Assembly (NCBI GenBank): GCA_030645955.1
Contig: JAUSMR010000177.1
Location: 1 to 11,469 of the forward strand
DNA: 11,469 nt
Origin: Gallionella sp.
GTDB taxonomy: Bacteria > Pseudomonadota > Gammaproteobacteria > Burkholderiales > Gallionellaceae
Reading direction: 5' to 3'
Shown: positions 1 to 7,007 of the stretch, piece by piece
Position numbering within the stretch: position 1 is the first letter of the stretch
How the letters are laid out: every line of letters begins with the position of its first letter
Program-made: the position numbers and the translations under genes
The notes under the pieces: model-generated
What the model was told of the DNA's origin: nothing
Database searches by the model: none
What the model saw: the letters and a program-made list of their open reading frames with translations, nothing else

Positions 1-205
1 CGCGATTGCCAAGATGGTCATCGCGCTGGGCGATAGTCTCGGGCTGGCGGTCATCGCCGAGGGGGTGGAAACCGAGGCTCAAAGAGACTTCCTCGCCAGC
101 CAGGGCTGCCATGCCTATCAGGGCTATCTGTTTAGCCGTCCGCTGCCGCTGGCTGAGTTCGAGGCGTTTGTGAAGCGGGTTGGATCCCCGTGCACAAACG
201 ACTGA
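1..205 (+). CDS. EAL-domain protein, C-terminal end (partial)
   Basis: This is the last 67 or so codons of a gene that begins before the window; the frame reads from base 2 to the TGA at 203-205. The peptide carries the two signatures that close an EAL domain, IAEGVET followed about 20 residues later by [13 protein letters not shown] domains hydrolyse cyclic di-GMP to pGpG, and full-length proteins often carry GGDEF, PAS or membrane sensor parts upstream, which cannot be seen here. IAEGVET holds the late EAL-domain glutamate; the EAL motif itself lies outside the window, so activity cannot be judged. A short tail of about 20 residues follows [10 protein letters not shown], normal for the family. 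An intrinsic terminator lies 46 bases after the stop, so this is probably the last gene of its transcript and belongs to the chromosome rather than to the element that follows. Confidence 0.9.
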   Translation, partial: AIAKMVIALGDSLGLAVIAEGVETEAQRDFLASQGCHAYQGYLFSRPLPLAEFEAFVKRVGSPCTND

Positions 206-251
206 ACATGCGACATGGGTACGCTGCAGTGAAGCGCCACCAACACCTAGA

Positions 252-284
252 CCCCTTGTAGATCAATGATTTACAAGGGGTTTT
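252..284 (+). terminator. Intrinsic terminator after the EAL gene
   Basis: The arms CCCCTTGTA (252-260) and TACAAGGGG (272-280) pair perfectly. The pairing continues inward through G261/T271 (wobble), A262/T270, T263/A269 and C264/G268, leaving a three-base loop, AAT. TTTT then C follow at 281-285. A 13-bp stem with a GC-rich base and a T run is a good Rho-independent terminator for the plus strand. The open frame of the recombinase downstream begins inside this hairpin (TAG at 259-261), so the hairpin also marks the edge of the foreign segment. Confidence 0.85.
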
Positions 285-351
285 CTACGTCCGGGGGGCA
301 CTTCTCCAAGATTTATCTGAAGACCAAGATGCTGATGGCGAAGACGACGAG

Positions 352-1329
352 ATGATCACAGTCTCGCCGCGAACGCTGCTGAAGAAGTTCAGCGATCTGA
401 ATCACTTTTTTTCCTACTTGAAAAAGGTGGCTAAGGCGACTCTTGAGAATCCCTTGAGTGACCTGGAAGAAATGACGGAGGCTTGGCGCGCGAAAGCCAA
501 ATCTTCGAATGTGCATTACATGCCGTTCAACGACGGTGATCTGCGCAAGATTTTTTCGCCCGTGGACCTGCTTGTCAACATCCGGGATCCCGACTATTTT
601 TGGGCGCCATTGCTAGGGATGCATCTGGGTGTTCGTCTCGGCGAAGTCGTCAACCGTCAATTAAGAGACATCGGTTACATGGCTGAAATTGACGTCTGGT
701 ACATCGACGTTCCGACAGAGGGCGCCAAAAACGTCAACTCGGTCCGGCGACTGCCGATCACCGCGCCCCTGATCGAATTGGGGTTTCTTCGTTATGTGGA
801 GCATGTCCGCAAACTCGGCGGCAAGTATCTTTTCCCCCACAGGAACTGGAGCAAACCCACCGCGATGCGCGATCCGTCGAAAAACCAGTCCCGCAATTTC
901 GGAATGCACATGACCGCGATCGGGCTGCCGGCCTCGATGCTCGTTTTCCATTCATTCCGGCACACAATCGTGAGTGCACTGCAGGATGCGGGCGTGCCGC
1001 TATCCCATGCCATGCAAATTGCTGGACACGAAGCCCAGGACCATGCGATCAAAACAGGTCGTATCACAACGGAGCAAGCACGTAGTGTTCACCTGTCGAC
1101 GTATACCCATGCGGACTTAGCCCGACTCGGCATTCAATACCCGATCCTTGAACTGACGAGCGCCCTTGAGCGCAGTGTAAAACCACCGATTGACTACCAA
1201 ATGCTCGCTCGTGCGGGAGATCTTGTCCGCGAACTATTGCGCAATGTGGGCGGCAAGTTCGTCGCCGGGTGGCCTCCCCAAAGTGAAAAATACACCCAAA
1301 AAATAATCAACCGGCTCCGAGGTGCTTGA
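352..1329 (+). CDS. Tyrosine recombinase (phage-type integrase), N-terminally truncated
   Basis: This is a site-specific recombinase that cuts and rejoins DNA through a covalent tyrosine intermediate. Counting from ATG 352 (325 residues), the catalytic set is complete: R95 in GVRLGE, a likely beta-hairpin lysine K126, H200 and R203 in HSFRHT, H226 in AGHE and the nucleophile Y251 in STYTHAD. Residues 1-30 resemble only the second half of the SAM-like core-binding domain (SPRTLLKKFSDLNHFFSYL). The first half of that domain and any arm-binding domain are missing. ATG 352 has no good ribosome-binding site, and the frame is open upstream to the TAG at 259-261, giving acidic sequence before the Met. 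I infer that the 5' part was lost by deletion or rearrangement, leaving a gene that is probably non-functional in integration although its active-site residues remain. A KfrA-like gene follows 83 bases later, also on the plus strand. The family call is firm; expression and the start are not. Confidence 0.88.
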   Translation: MITVSPRTLLKKFSDLNHFFSYLKKVAKATLENPLSDLEEMTEAWRAKAKSSNVHYMPFNDGDLRKIFSPVDLLVNIRDPDYFWAPLLGMHLGVRLGEVVNRQLRDIGYMAEIDVWYIDVPTEGAKNVNSVRRLPITAPLIELGFLRYVEHVRKLGGKYLFPHRNWSKPTAMRDPSKNQSRNFGMHMTAIGLPASMLVFHSFRHTIVSALQDAGVPLSHAMQIAGHEAQDHAIKTGRITTEQARSVHLSTYTHADLARLGIQYPILELTSALERSVKPPIDYQMLARAGDLVRELLRNVGGKFVAGWPPQSEKYTQKIINRLRGA

Positions 1330-1336
1330 ACGCAAA

Positions 1337-1370
1337 CAGTGCTCCATCTCAGCAAGCACTGTAGGCACTG
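1337..1370 (+). promoter_or_regulatory. Inverted repeat with an extra half-site before the KfrA-like gene
   Basis: In the gap between the recombinase and the KfrA-like gene, CAGTGCT (1337-1343) and AGCACTG (1355-1361) form a perfect 7-bp inverted repeat. A third copy of the half-site, GCACTG, follows at 1365-1370. AAATTTTTG comes directly after, so a weak terminator is a second reading. KfrA of plasmid R751 and RK2 is known to bind inverted repeats in its own promoter region. Autoregulation by the downstream protein is therefore a reasonable inference, but it is not shown by the sequence. Confidence 0.4.
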
Positions 1371-1412
1371 AAATTTTTGTAGTCAAAAACAATTAAAGAC
1401 AAAGGAACAATC

Positions 1413-2141
1413 ATGTCAACCAAAATCGTCACGGAAGAGGCTTTTCTTAAAGCAGTGGCATCCCTTGAGGCGAAAGACATCGAAGTAAATTACGACACCT
1501 TGCGCACTGCCATGAAGGGCGGCAGTTTCTCGACCATGAAACCGCTTTTCGAAGCGTATACGGACCGTAAACGGTTTCCGACCCAGCCAACCCCGGAGAC
1601 TGTAGAAAATCGCGCAAAAGCCTTTGTCCAAGAACTGTGGAGTACGGCGGTCACTGAAGCAACGATTGAAATCGGGCGAGTCAAATCTGACGCGAAAGAT
1701 CAGATGGATAGGATGAGTAAAGACCTGTTGGTGTCCAATGCTGAAATAAAGCGACTGGAGGCGTCGCAGGACGACCTGGAGGCGCAGATAGCGCTGCTGC
1801 AGGATCAAGCCGCCGAACTCCGAGTTCTGGCGCGTCAGGTTGATGACCTCAAGTTGCAACTGGCATCCGCTCACGACGAAACAAACCTGCATCGCACCAA
1901 CGCCGAAACAGAGGCAAGGAGCGCTGCAGAGTTGCGGGGCGAGGTGAGAACTTTGCGCGAGCAACCGAAGCGGATGAGACCTTCCAAGAGTCGCGCTGAA
2001 CCCCTTTTAATCGCGGACCCGAAACATCAGTCAATGACGCCAAGTGACTTCTTTTCGGCCGGAACATCTGTCACGGTCAGTTACCAATCTTCGGTCTGGC
2101 GAAGGAGTACGAGAAAATTCATTCTGAAGAATGCCGGATAG
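1413..2141 (+). CDS. KfrA-like DNA-binding coiled-coil protein
   Basis: The 242-residue product has the two-part build of plasmid KfrA proteins. An N-terminal DNA-binding region at about residues 5-55 includes EVNYDTLRTAMKGGSFSTM, which fits the KfrA_N helix-turn-helix. A long, charged, Ala/Glu/Leu-rich helix at about 65-184 has heptad character and almost no Gly or Pro, and probably forms a parallel coiled coil. KfrA proteins bind DNA, repress their own genes and can form filaments that help plasmid stability; chromosomal relatives often sit beside integrases. AAAGGA at 1401-1406 lies 6 bases before the ATG, so the start is well supported. The last 57 residues or so (from PKRMRPSK) are Arg/Ser/Thr-rich and unlike the rest. 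A helix-like peptide in another frame ends at 2191, so the 3' end may have been damaged by frameshift. Role here: probably an accessory or regulatory protein of the element. Confidence 0.75.
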   Translation: MSTKIVTEEAFLKAVASLEAKDIEVNYDTLRTAMKGGSFSTMKPLFEAYTDRKRFPTQPTPETVENRAKAFVQELWSTAVTEATIEIGRVKSDAKDQMDRMSKDLLVSNAEIKRLEASQDDLEAQIALLQDQAAELRVLARQVDDLKLQLASAHDETNLHRTNAETEARSAAELRGEVRTLREQPKRMRPSKSRAEPLLIADPKHQSMTPSDFFSAGTSVTVSYQSSVWRRSTRKFILKNAG

Positions 2142-2370
2142 CGGTCCGTCACGTCGGACAGCTTCGTGCCCTTATGAAAATATTTCCATAAGTGCCCAAA
2201 GCTGCCTTTTCAGTTTCTCCAAAGCAGCCGTTCAGAAGCGGCCAAACTCCCGGGATGATTCTGGTCCGAGTGCCCGCCTGGACGGGACGCTGTTGCAACC
2301 ATCGCTAACCGGCGCCAAGCCTCCAATTGCATAGGCGAGGGAGAACACCGGAAACGTTCCTGCACCAAAA
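2142..2370. other. Intergenic region between convergent genes
   Basis: This region separates the end of the KfrA-like gene from the end of the aldolase gene, which converge here. It holds a 22-bp palindrome (2171-2192) but no GC-rich hairpin followed by a T run on either strand, so neither transcript has an obvious intrinsic terminator. Short open frames in it show no recognisable protein features. Nothing else was seen. Confidence 0.6.
2171..2192. repeat. 22-bp near-perfect palindrome
   Basis: The left half CTTATGAAAAT (2171-2181) and right half ATTTCCATAAG (2182-2192) are reverse complements at 10 of 11 positions. It is AT-rich with no spacer, so a protein-binding site (a dimeric regulator or a recombination or partition factor) is likelier than a terminator. 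It overlaps the end of an alternative reading frame that stops at 2189-2191. Function unknown. Confidence 0.45.
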
Positions 2371-3132
2371 TCAGCGGTATTTGGCCAGCAACTGTTCAGA
2401 GCCACGGGCCAAGATGCCAACATCCGACCCCACGGCTGTGTACAAGCAGCCGGCTTCGATGTAGCGACGGATCTCGGCTTCGGCCGCAGTGAGCACGCCC
2501 GCTGCCTTGCCCGCCTTGCGGATGCGGCGGATGGCATCCTCGATCATCGGCACCACGGCCGGATTGCCGGTTTCGCCAGGGTAGCCGAGGGAGGCATGCA
2601 GATCGGCCGGACCGATGAAGACACCATCCACACCATCAACGGCGCAAATGGCCTCAATGTTCTCCAGCGCCTGCGGCGTCTCCACCTGCACCAGCAGGCA
2701 CAGTTCCTCGTTGGCGCGTCGGGCGTAATCCTTGATGCGGCCGAAGCGCGTCGCCCGCGTCGTGCCTCCGACGCCGCGCATGCCCTGTGGCGGATAGCGA
2801 GTGGCTGCCACTGCCGCGCGTGCCTCATCGGCGTTCTGAACGTAGGGAATGAGCAGGCTTTGCGCGCCGATGTCGAGGTAGCGCTTGATCAGCACCATGT
2901 CGTTCCACGCCACGCGCACTACTGCGGCGGTCGGATAGGGTGCGGCCGCCTGGAGTTGCGTCAGAATGGACTCGAGGTCGTTGGGCGAGTGCTCGGTATC
3001 AAGCAGGATCCAGTCGTAGCCTGCGCCAGCAATCACCTCCACCGTGTAATTGGAGGAGAGGCTGGACCACAGGCCGAGTTGCTGTCGACCCGCCGCCAGG
3101 GCGTGCTTGAAATGGTTACGTGGCAGTTCCAT
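2371..3132 (-). CDS. HpcH/HpaI-family class II aldolase (2-keto-3-deoxy acid cleaving)
   Basis: The 253-residue protein follows the HpaI (4-hydroxy-2-oxoheptanedioate aldolase) pattern over its whole length and is the usual size. These are metal-dependent TIM-barrel aldolases that cut 2-keto-4-hydroxy acids to pyruvate and an aldehyde. Visible active-site residues are H48 in DTEHSPND, R73 in VVRVAWND, and the metal ligands E151 in QVETPQA and D177 in FIGPADL. The family also contains GarL, RhmA and other sugar-acid aldolases. Because the gene lies 29 bases after a sugar-acid dehydratase, I infer that its substrate is the 2-keto-3-deoxy product of that enzyme rather than the homoprotocatechuate intermediate. 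It is the last gene of the operon. The start at 3132 matches the family N-terminus; the purine-rich stretch before it (GGAAAAGAG) is a modest ribosome-binding site. Family is certain, substrate is not. Confidence 0.93.
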   Translation of the reverse strand: MELPRNHFKHALAAGRQQLGLWSSLSSNYTVEVIAGAGYDWILLDTEHSPNDLESILTQLQAAAPYPTAAVVRVAWNDMVLIKRYLDIGAQSLLIPYVQNADEARAAVAATRYPPQGMRGVGGTTRATRFGRIKDYARRANEELCLLVQVETPQALENIEAICAVDGVDGVFIGPADLHASLGYPGETGNPAVVPMIEDAIRRIRKAGKAAGVLTAAEAEIRRYIEAGCLYTAVGSDVGILARGSEQLLAKYR

Positions 3133-3161
3133 ATTTGTTCTCTTTTCCGTGTCGTTTGGTT

Positions 3162-4925
3162 TCAGTGGATTTCCGGATCGCCGCTTACGTTGCCTGCGCC
3201 GCTTGTATCTTTCTTGCCATAATCCGTTTCCAGAAAATCAAAATCGCAGCCTTCATCGGCCTGCTTGATATGTTTGAGATAGAGCGCGCCGTAGCCGCGT
3301 GAGAATTTGGCGATAGGCGGCACCCAGGCTTTTCTGCGCTTCGCGATTTCAGCTTCGTCGACGAGCATATTCAGGCTGCGCTGTTCGACATCAATCGCGA
3401 TCAGATCGCCGTCCCTGACCAGCGCCAAGGGCCCGCCGATATGCGACTCGGGTGTGATATGCAATACACAGGCGCCGTAGCTCGTGCCGCTCATGCGCGC
3501 ATCGGAAATGCGCAGCATGTCGCGCACGCCTTCTTTGAGCAGCTTCTGCGGAATCGGCAACTGACCCCATTCGGGCATGCCCGGCGCACCATGCGGGCCG
3601 GCGCTTTGCAGCACAATCACGGAATTGGCGTCCACATCCAGATTTGGATCGTCAATCCGCGCCGCCATATCTTCGTAATTCTTGAACACCACCGCAGGGC
3701 CGGTGTGTTTAAGCAGATGTTTTTCGGCCGCAGCGGGTTTGATCACCGCGCCATCCGGCGCGAGATTGCCGTGCAGCACAGCGAGGCCGTCATTGGCCAC
3801 CAGAGGTTTGTCGCGCGGCAGAATCACATCATCATTGAAGCTGCGGGCCTTGCTGATATTCTCGCCCAGGGTTGCGCCATTCACATTGCGCTGTTCGAGA
3901 TCAAGCAGATCGGGTATGCGCGACAGCAGGGCTGGCAGTCCACCTGCGTAATAAAAATCTTCCATGAGATATTTTCCGGAAGGGCGTAGATTCGCCAGCA
4001 CCGGCGTGCGCCGCGCGAGTTCATCGAAGCGCTTCAGGTCCAGCGGTATACCGGCGCGACGCGCCATTGCAATTAAATGCACGACTGAATTGGTGGAGCC
4101 CGACAAAGCCAGTACCGTGGTCACCGCGTTATCGAAAGCGGCTGCGCTCAAGATATCCGAGGGCAGCAGGTCTTCCCAGACCATGTCAACGATGCGCTTG
4201 CCGGTCAGCGTGGCCATTTGGGCATGACGCGAGTCGGGCGCGGGAATCGATGCATAGCCGGGCAGGGACAGGCCCAGGGTTTCCACCGCGCTGGTCATGG
4301 TCGAAGCCGTGCCCATGGTCATGCAATGGCCGGGCGAGCGTGCAATGCCGTCTTCGACGCCTTGCCAGTCTTCTTCGGTGATATTGCCGGCGCGCAGCTC
4401 GGCCCAGTACTTCCAGGTATCCGATCCGCTGCCCAGGGTGACGCCGTTCCAATTGCCGCGCAACATGGGTCCGGCGGGCAGGAAGATAGTCGGCAGATTC
4501 ATGCTGATGGCGCCCATGATCAGCGCCGGCGTGGTTTTGTCGCAGCCGCCCATCAATACACAGCCGTCGGCCGGATAGGAGCGCAGCAACTCTTCGGTCT
4601 CGAGTGCGAGCAGATTCCGGTACAGCATGGTGGTCGGCTTCTGGAAGGGCTCGGACAAGCTCATGGCGGGCATTTCCACGGGAAAGCCTCCCGCCTGCCA
4701 GATGCCGCGCTTGACCTCTTCTACACGCTGCTTGAAGTGGCTGTGGCAGGGATTGATATCACTCCAGGTGTTGATAATCGCTATAACCGGTTTGCCGGCA
4801 TAGTCGCTGCGGTGGTAGCCCATTTGCGCAGTGCGCGAACGGTGGCCGAAGGAACGGAGGTCTTTGACGCCATACCAGCGATGGCTGCGCAGTTGTTCGG
4901 GTGTTTTGCGTTGCTTGGCGTTCAT
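3162..4925 (-). CDS. IlvD/Edd-family sugar-acid dehydratase, L-arabinonate dehydratase type
   Basis: The 587-residue enzyme belongs to the Fe-S dehydratase family that removes water from 2,3-dihydroxy acids to give 2-keto-3-deoxy acids. Three cysteines that would hold the [2Fe-2S] cluster are in place: C60 in [10 protein letters not shown]128 in GGCDKTTPA and C201 in [12 protein letters not shown]130 occupies the position of the Mg-binding carbamylated lysine, and [11 protein letters not shown] contains the expected catalytic serine. The HRWYG opening, the DINPCHSH form and the length match the L-arabinonate dehydratase branch (EC 4.2.1.25) better than IlvD or Edd. Members of that branch also act on D-fuconate, D-galactonate and similar acids, so the true substrate is open. 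The start at 4925 fits the family N-terminus but has only a weak ribosome-binding site (AAAGA). The 137-base gap upstream, holding a hairpin, is the widest in the operon. The last 20 residues or so are a polar tail, slightly longer than usual. Confidence 0.92.
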   Translation of the reverse strand: MNAKQRKTPEQLRSHRWYGVKDLRSFGHRSRTAQMGYHRSDYAGKPVIAIINTWSDINPCHSHFKQRVEEVKRGIWQAGGFPVEMPAMSLSEPFQKPTTMLYRNLLALETEELLRSYPADGCVLMGGCDKTTPALIMGAISMNLPTIFLPAGPMLRGNWNGVTLGSGSDTWKYWAELRAGNITEEDWQGVEDGIARSPGHCMTMGTASTMTSAVETLGLSLPGYASIPAPDSRHAQMATLTGKRIVDMVWEDLLPSDILSAAAFDNAVTTVLALSGSTNSVVHLIAMARRAGIPLDLKRFDELARRTPVLANLRPSGKYLMEDFYYAGGLPALLSRIPDLLDLEQRNVNGATLGENISKARSFNDDVILPRDKPLVANDGLAVLHGNLAPDGAVIKPAAAEKHLLKHTGPAVVFKNYEDMAARIDDPNLDVDANSVIVLQSAGPHGAPGMPEWGQLPIPQKLLKEGVRDMLRISDARMSGTSYGACVLHITPESHIGGPLALVRDGDLIAIDVEQRSLNMLVDEAEIAKRRKAWVPPIAKFSRGYGALYLKHIKQADEGCDFDFLETDYGKKDTSGAGNVSGDPEIH

Positions 4926-5005
4926 ACATAATCTTTGAAAGAATAGCTTGTGATAGATTTTTGGTGGTGAACTTCAGCGACGGCTTTCTCGTGATCGCGG
5001 GTTCC

Positions 5006-5032
5006 GCTCCAGTCAGCCCATTGCTGACGAGC
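5006..5032 (-). other. Hairpin in the gap before the dehydratase gene
   Basis: GTCAGC (5012-5017) pairs with GCTGAC (5023-5028) around a 5-base loop, and the outer GCTC (5006-5009) pairs with GAGC (5029-5032) past a two-base bulge. No T run follows on either strand, so it is not a standard terminator. In the minus-strand message it would sit in the 137-base spacer between amidohydrolase and dehydratase, where it could act in mRNA processing or stability. That role is an inference. Confidence 0.4.
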
Positions 5033-5062
5033 GCAAATAACTACATTTTTAATAGCAACCAT

Positions 5063-5881
5063 TTAAAACCCGTACAACTGCGCCGGGTTGCTCACCAGGA
5101 TTTTCTGGCGCGCCGCGTCGCTGCTGGTCCACGAAAACAGCAGGTCGTACATGGCCACGTTCGAGGGCGCTGGGTTGCGCCCCGGGTGCGGCCAATTGCT
5201 GGCCCACAGGCAACGCTCCGGAAATTTCTCGGCTAGTGTGCGCGCCAGAATGCTGACATCGTCATAACCGGGCGCCCCGGTTTTGGAGGTCTCGTAAGGC
5301 GCCGACAACTTGATCCAGGCGCGTCCCGTGTCCAGCACCCGAAGCAGCGACTGGAACGAGGGGTGATCGGGGCTGACCGGCTCCAGGAACTTGCCGTTGT
5401 GGTCGATCACCAGCGTGCAGGGCAGGCGCTTGAGGACGTCTTCATGCTCGGGCATGGTGCGGCCATCCAACTGCAGATTGATCATCCAGTTAAATGTTTT
5501 CAGGCGGGTAGCCATCGGCTCCAGCGAATCCCAAGGCAACACGCCGCCAATCATCATGTAGCGCACACCACGCATTCCGCCCTGGTGCAGACGCGCAATT
5601 TCGGTATCGGGGGCACCCGGCGCCACCAGGGCGATGCCGCGTGCCGACGCACCGAGCTCGGCCAGCGCCGCCAGCGAACAGCTGTTGTCAAAACCGTAGC
5701 CTGTCGGCTGCACGATGACGACGCGCTCCAGACCCAGGGCCTGCTGCACTTCGCGGTACGCCGACACGGGCGAGTGCGGCGGTATCACCGCCGCGTTCGG
5801 AATCAGCGGGTACCGGTCTTCATAGATATGAACATGGCAGTCGCAGGAGCCGGGATAAGTTTTGTTTTGGGTAGGTTGCAT
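5063..5881 (-). CDS. LigI-like amidohydrolase (sugar lactonase or lactone isomerase)
   Basis: The 272-residue protein aligns throughout with 2-pyrone-4,6-dicarboxylate lactonase (LigI; COG3618, amidohydrolase superfamily), a TIM-barrel family acting on lactones. Visible marks are the first-strand pair H16/H18 in CDCHVHIYED, IVQPTGYG, GGMRGVRYMM, the basic/His site VIDHNG (H161), and WASNWPHP near the C-terminus. In LigI the last motif reads GTDWPHP, where the Asp is the general base; here that residue is N229. D-galactarolactone isomerase, a LigI relative, is described as isomerising rather than hydrolysing because it lacks that base, so isomerase activity is possible. An upstream in-frame Met at 5998 would add 39 Arg/Pro-rich residues and overlap the preceding gene. 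I chose 5881 because GGAG stands 7 bases before it and homology begins there. It lies 61 bases after the dehydrogenase gene. It probably opens or rearranges an aldono- or aldarolactone for the dehydratase. Confidence 0.88.
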   Translation of the reverse strand: MQPTQNKTYPGSCDCHVHIYEDRYPLIPNAAVIPPHSPVSAYREVQQALGLERVVIVQPTGYGFDNSCSLAALAELGASARGIALVAPGAPDTEIARLHQGGMRGVRYMMIGGVLPWDSLEPMATRLKTFNWMINLQLDGRTMPEHEDVLKRLPCTLVIDHNGKFLEPVSPDHPSFQSLLRVLDTGRAWIKLSAPYETSKTGAPGYDDVSILARTLAEKFPERCLWASNWPHPGRNPAPSNVAMYDLLFSWTSSDAARQKILVSNPAQLYGF

Positions 5882-5942
5882 GGATGTCTCCAGAAATGAT
5901 CTGCGGGAATCGAGAAGGAGGGGGTGATGACGCGGTGGCCGC

Positions 5943-6950
5943 TCAGGCGGTCTGGTGCACGCCGAAGGCCTGCTGCCAGCGGTGGGCCTGCTGCGCATTC
6001 ACCGCGCCTTTGGGCGCACGCCCCTGCATGATTTCAGCCACTTGCGCCACCGTTTCCATCGCCTGGTGCTCAATCGCCGGCAACGTCAGACCACCGATAT
6101 GGGGTGTGGCGATGACACGCGGATGGAGCGCTACCCGGGCTGACGGCATCTGGTCGGGTGCGCGGCCTACATCCAGCGCGCAGCCTGTCAGGGTGCCGTC
6201 ATCCAGCGCCTGAAGCAGCGCATCTTCGTCCACCAGGTTGCCCCGTGATGCATTGATGAAAAAGGCGCCGGGCTTCATGGCCGCGAAGGCCTGCGCATTC
6301 ATCATGTTCTCGGTCGCCTCGGTCGCCGCGGCCAGGCAGACCACGTAGTCAGCCGCCTTCAGCAGTTGTGTGAAACCGGTCTGCACCAGCTCCTTGCGAC
6401 CGGTTTGCGCGTGCGGGTCAGACACCACGATGCGCATGCCCAGCGCCCGCGCCACATCGCACAAATAGCGGCTGATCTGGCCATAGCCAATCACACCCAG
6501 CGTGGCGCCCCGCAACTCGCGCCCCATCAACGGCCCGACCGGCTGGCCCGCGTGGTACAGCGCGACAGACGCACTGATGTTGCGGCTCAAATCGATCATC
6601 ACGCCGATGATCCACTCGGACACCGAAGCAACAAAGCCGGCGCTGGCCTGCGTAACCAGCACGCCATGCCGGCTGGCTGCCGGCACATCAATGTTGCGAA
6701 TGTCGATCGCGCAGCGCACAAAGGCCAAGAGCCGCGGTAGCGCGGCAAAGAGCGCTTCATCGCCAAGCGTCTGGCGATAGGAAATGATCACATCGCAGTC
6801 CTGGGCCAGCGCCGCCAGTTCCTGCGATGAAAGATCGGTTTCGCCGGGGTTGAAGCGCACGTCGGTAATGGCCCGCAACGCGGCGGTGGCCCTGGCACCG
6901 AAGTAATGCGCCAATTGGCTTTGGGAGTGGCTTACAAAAACCGTTGTCAT
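5943..6950 (-). CDS. D-isomer-specific 2-hydroxyacid dehydrogenase family protein
   Basis: The 335-residue product is an NAD(P)-dependent oxidoreductase of the family that includes phosphoglycerate and glyoxylate/hydroxypyruvate dehydrogenases, interconverting 2-keto and D-2-hydroxy acids. The nucleotide-binding domain shows GVIGYGQIS (155-160) with D178 after the second strand, which favours NAD over NADP. R236 in NASRGNLVDE binds the substrate carboxylate, and H284 in TPHIGG is the acid/base. The usual Glu of the DVF..EP motif is absent: the sequence reads ALDVGRAPDQMP (258-269), with Ala/Pro at that place. The change appears in an otherwise intact protein, so it probably marks a subfamily rather than decay. 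AAGG lies 9 bases before the ATG. The gene is 57 bases after lacI and 61 before the amidohydrolase. Its role may be to reduce a keto acid or aldehyde-derived product of the pathway, or to oxidise the imported hydroxy acid. Confidence 0.88.
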   Translation of the reverse strand: MTTVFVSHSQSQLAHYFGARATAALRAITDVRFNPGETDLSSQELAALAQDCDVIISYRQTLGDEALFAALPRLLAFVRCAIDIRNIDVPAASRHGVLVTQASAGFVASVSEWIIGVMIDLSRNISASVALYHAGQPVGPLMGRELRGATLGVIGYGQISRYLCDVARALGMRIVVSDPHAQTGRKELVQTGFTQLLKAADYVVCLAAATEATENMMNAQAFAAMKPGAFFINASRGNLVDEDALLQALDDGTLTGCALDVGRAPDQMPSARVALHPRVIATPHIGGLTLPAIEHQAMETVAQVAEIMQGRAPKGAVNAQQAHRWQQAFGVHQTA

Positions 6951-7007
6951 TCAAAAAAACCTTGCTCAAAAATTGAAAGAGAGATCGCCTGCTTGTGCGA
7001 CTTGCTT

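Larger units (their letters stand above)
262..2191 (+). mobile_element. Probable remnant of an integrated element (recombinase plus KfrA-like gene)
   Basis: This segment contains only a 5'-truncated tyrosine recombinase and a KfrA-like protein, both on the plus strand. They sit between a chromosomal EAL gene and the last gene of a convergent catabolic operon. The left limit is placed at the terminator hairpin because the recombinase frame stays open back to base 262. The right limit is arbitrary: I put it at the end of a 22-bp palindrome, and I see no direct repeats that could be attachment sites. The boundaries are therefore inferred. It is also possible that the catabolic operon to the right travelled with the element. 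Confidence 0.4.

Noticed and set aside
2232..2370. Minus-strand reading past the aldolase stop with a membrane-like stretch (FPVFSLAYAIGGL), resembling part of an MFS transporter
   Set aside because: The stretch is only about 20 residues, lies in a frame that otherwise overlaps the aldolase gene, and is followed by Ser/Arg-rich sequence without any family motif. Chance is the simpler explanation.
2371..3132. Aromatic catabolism (homoprotocatechuate) role for the HpaI-like aldolase
   Set aside because: No other hpa pathway genes are present; the neighbours point to sugar-acid breakdown, and the family is broad in substrate.
4218..4931. Long plus-strand open frame opposite the dehydratase gene
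   Set aside because: It is a shadow of the GC-rich coding strand; its translation is His/Arg/Ala-rich with no recognisable domain.
5882..5998. ATG 5998 as the amidohydrolase start
   Set aside because: The extra 39 residues are Arg/Pro-rich, overlap the dehydrogenase gene and lie outside the family homology; GGAG precedes ATG 5881.
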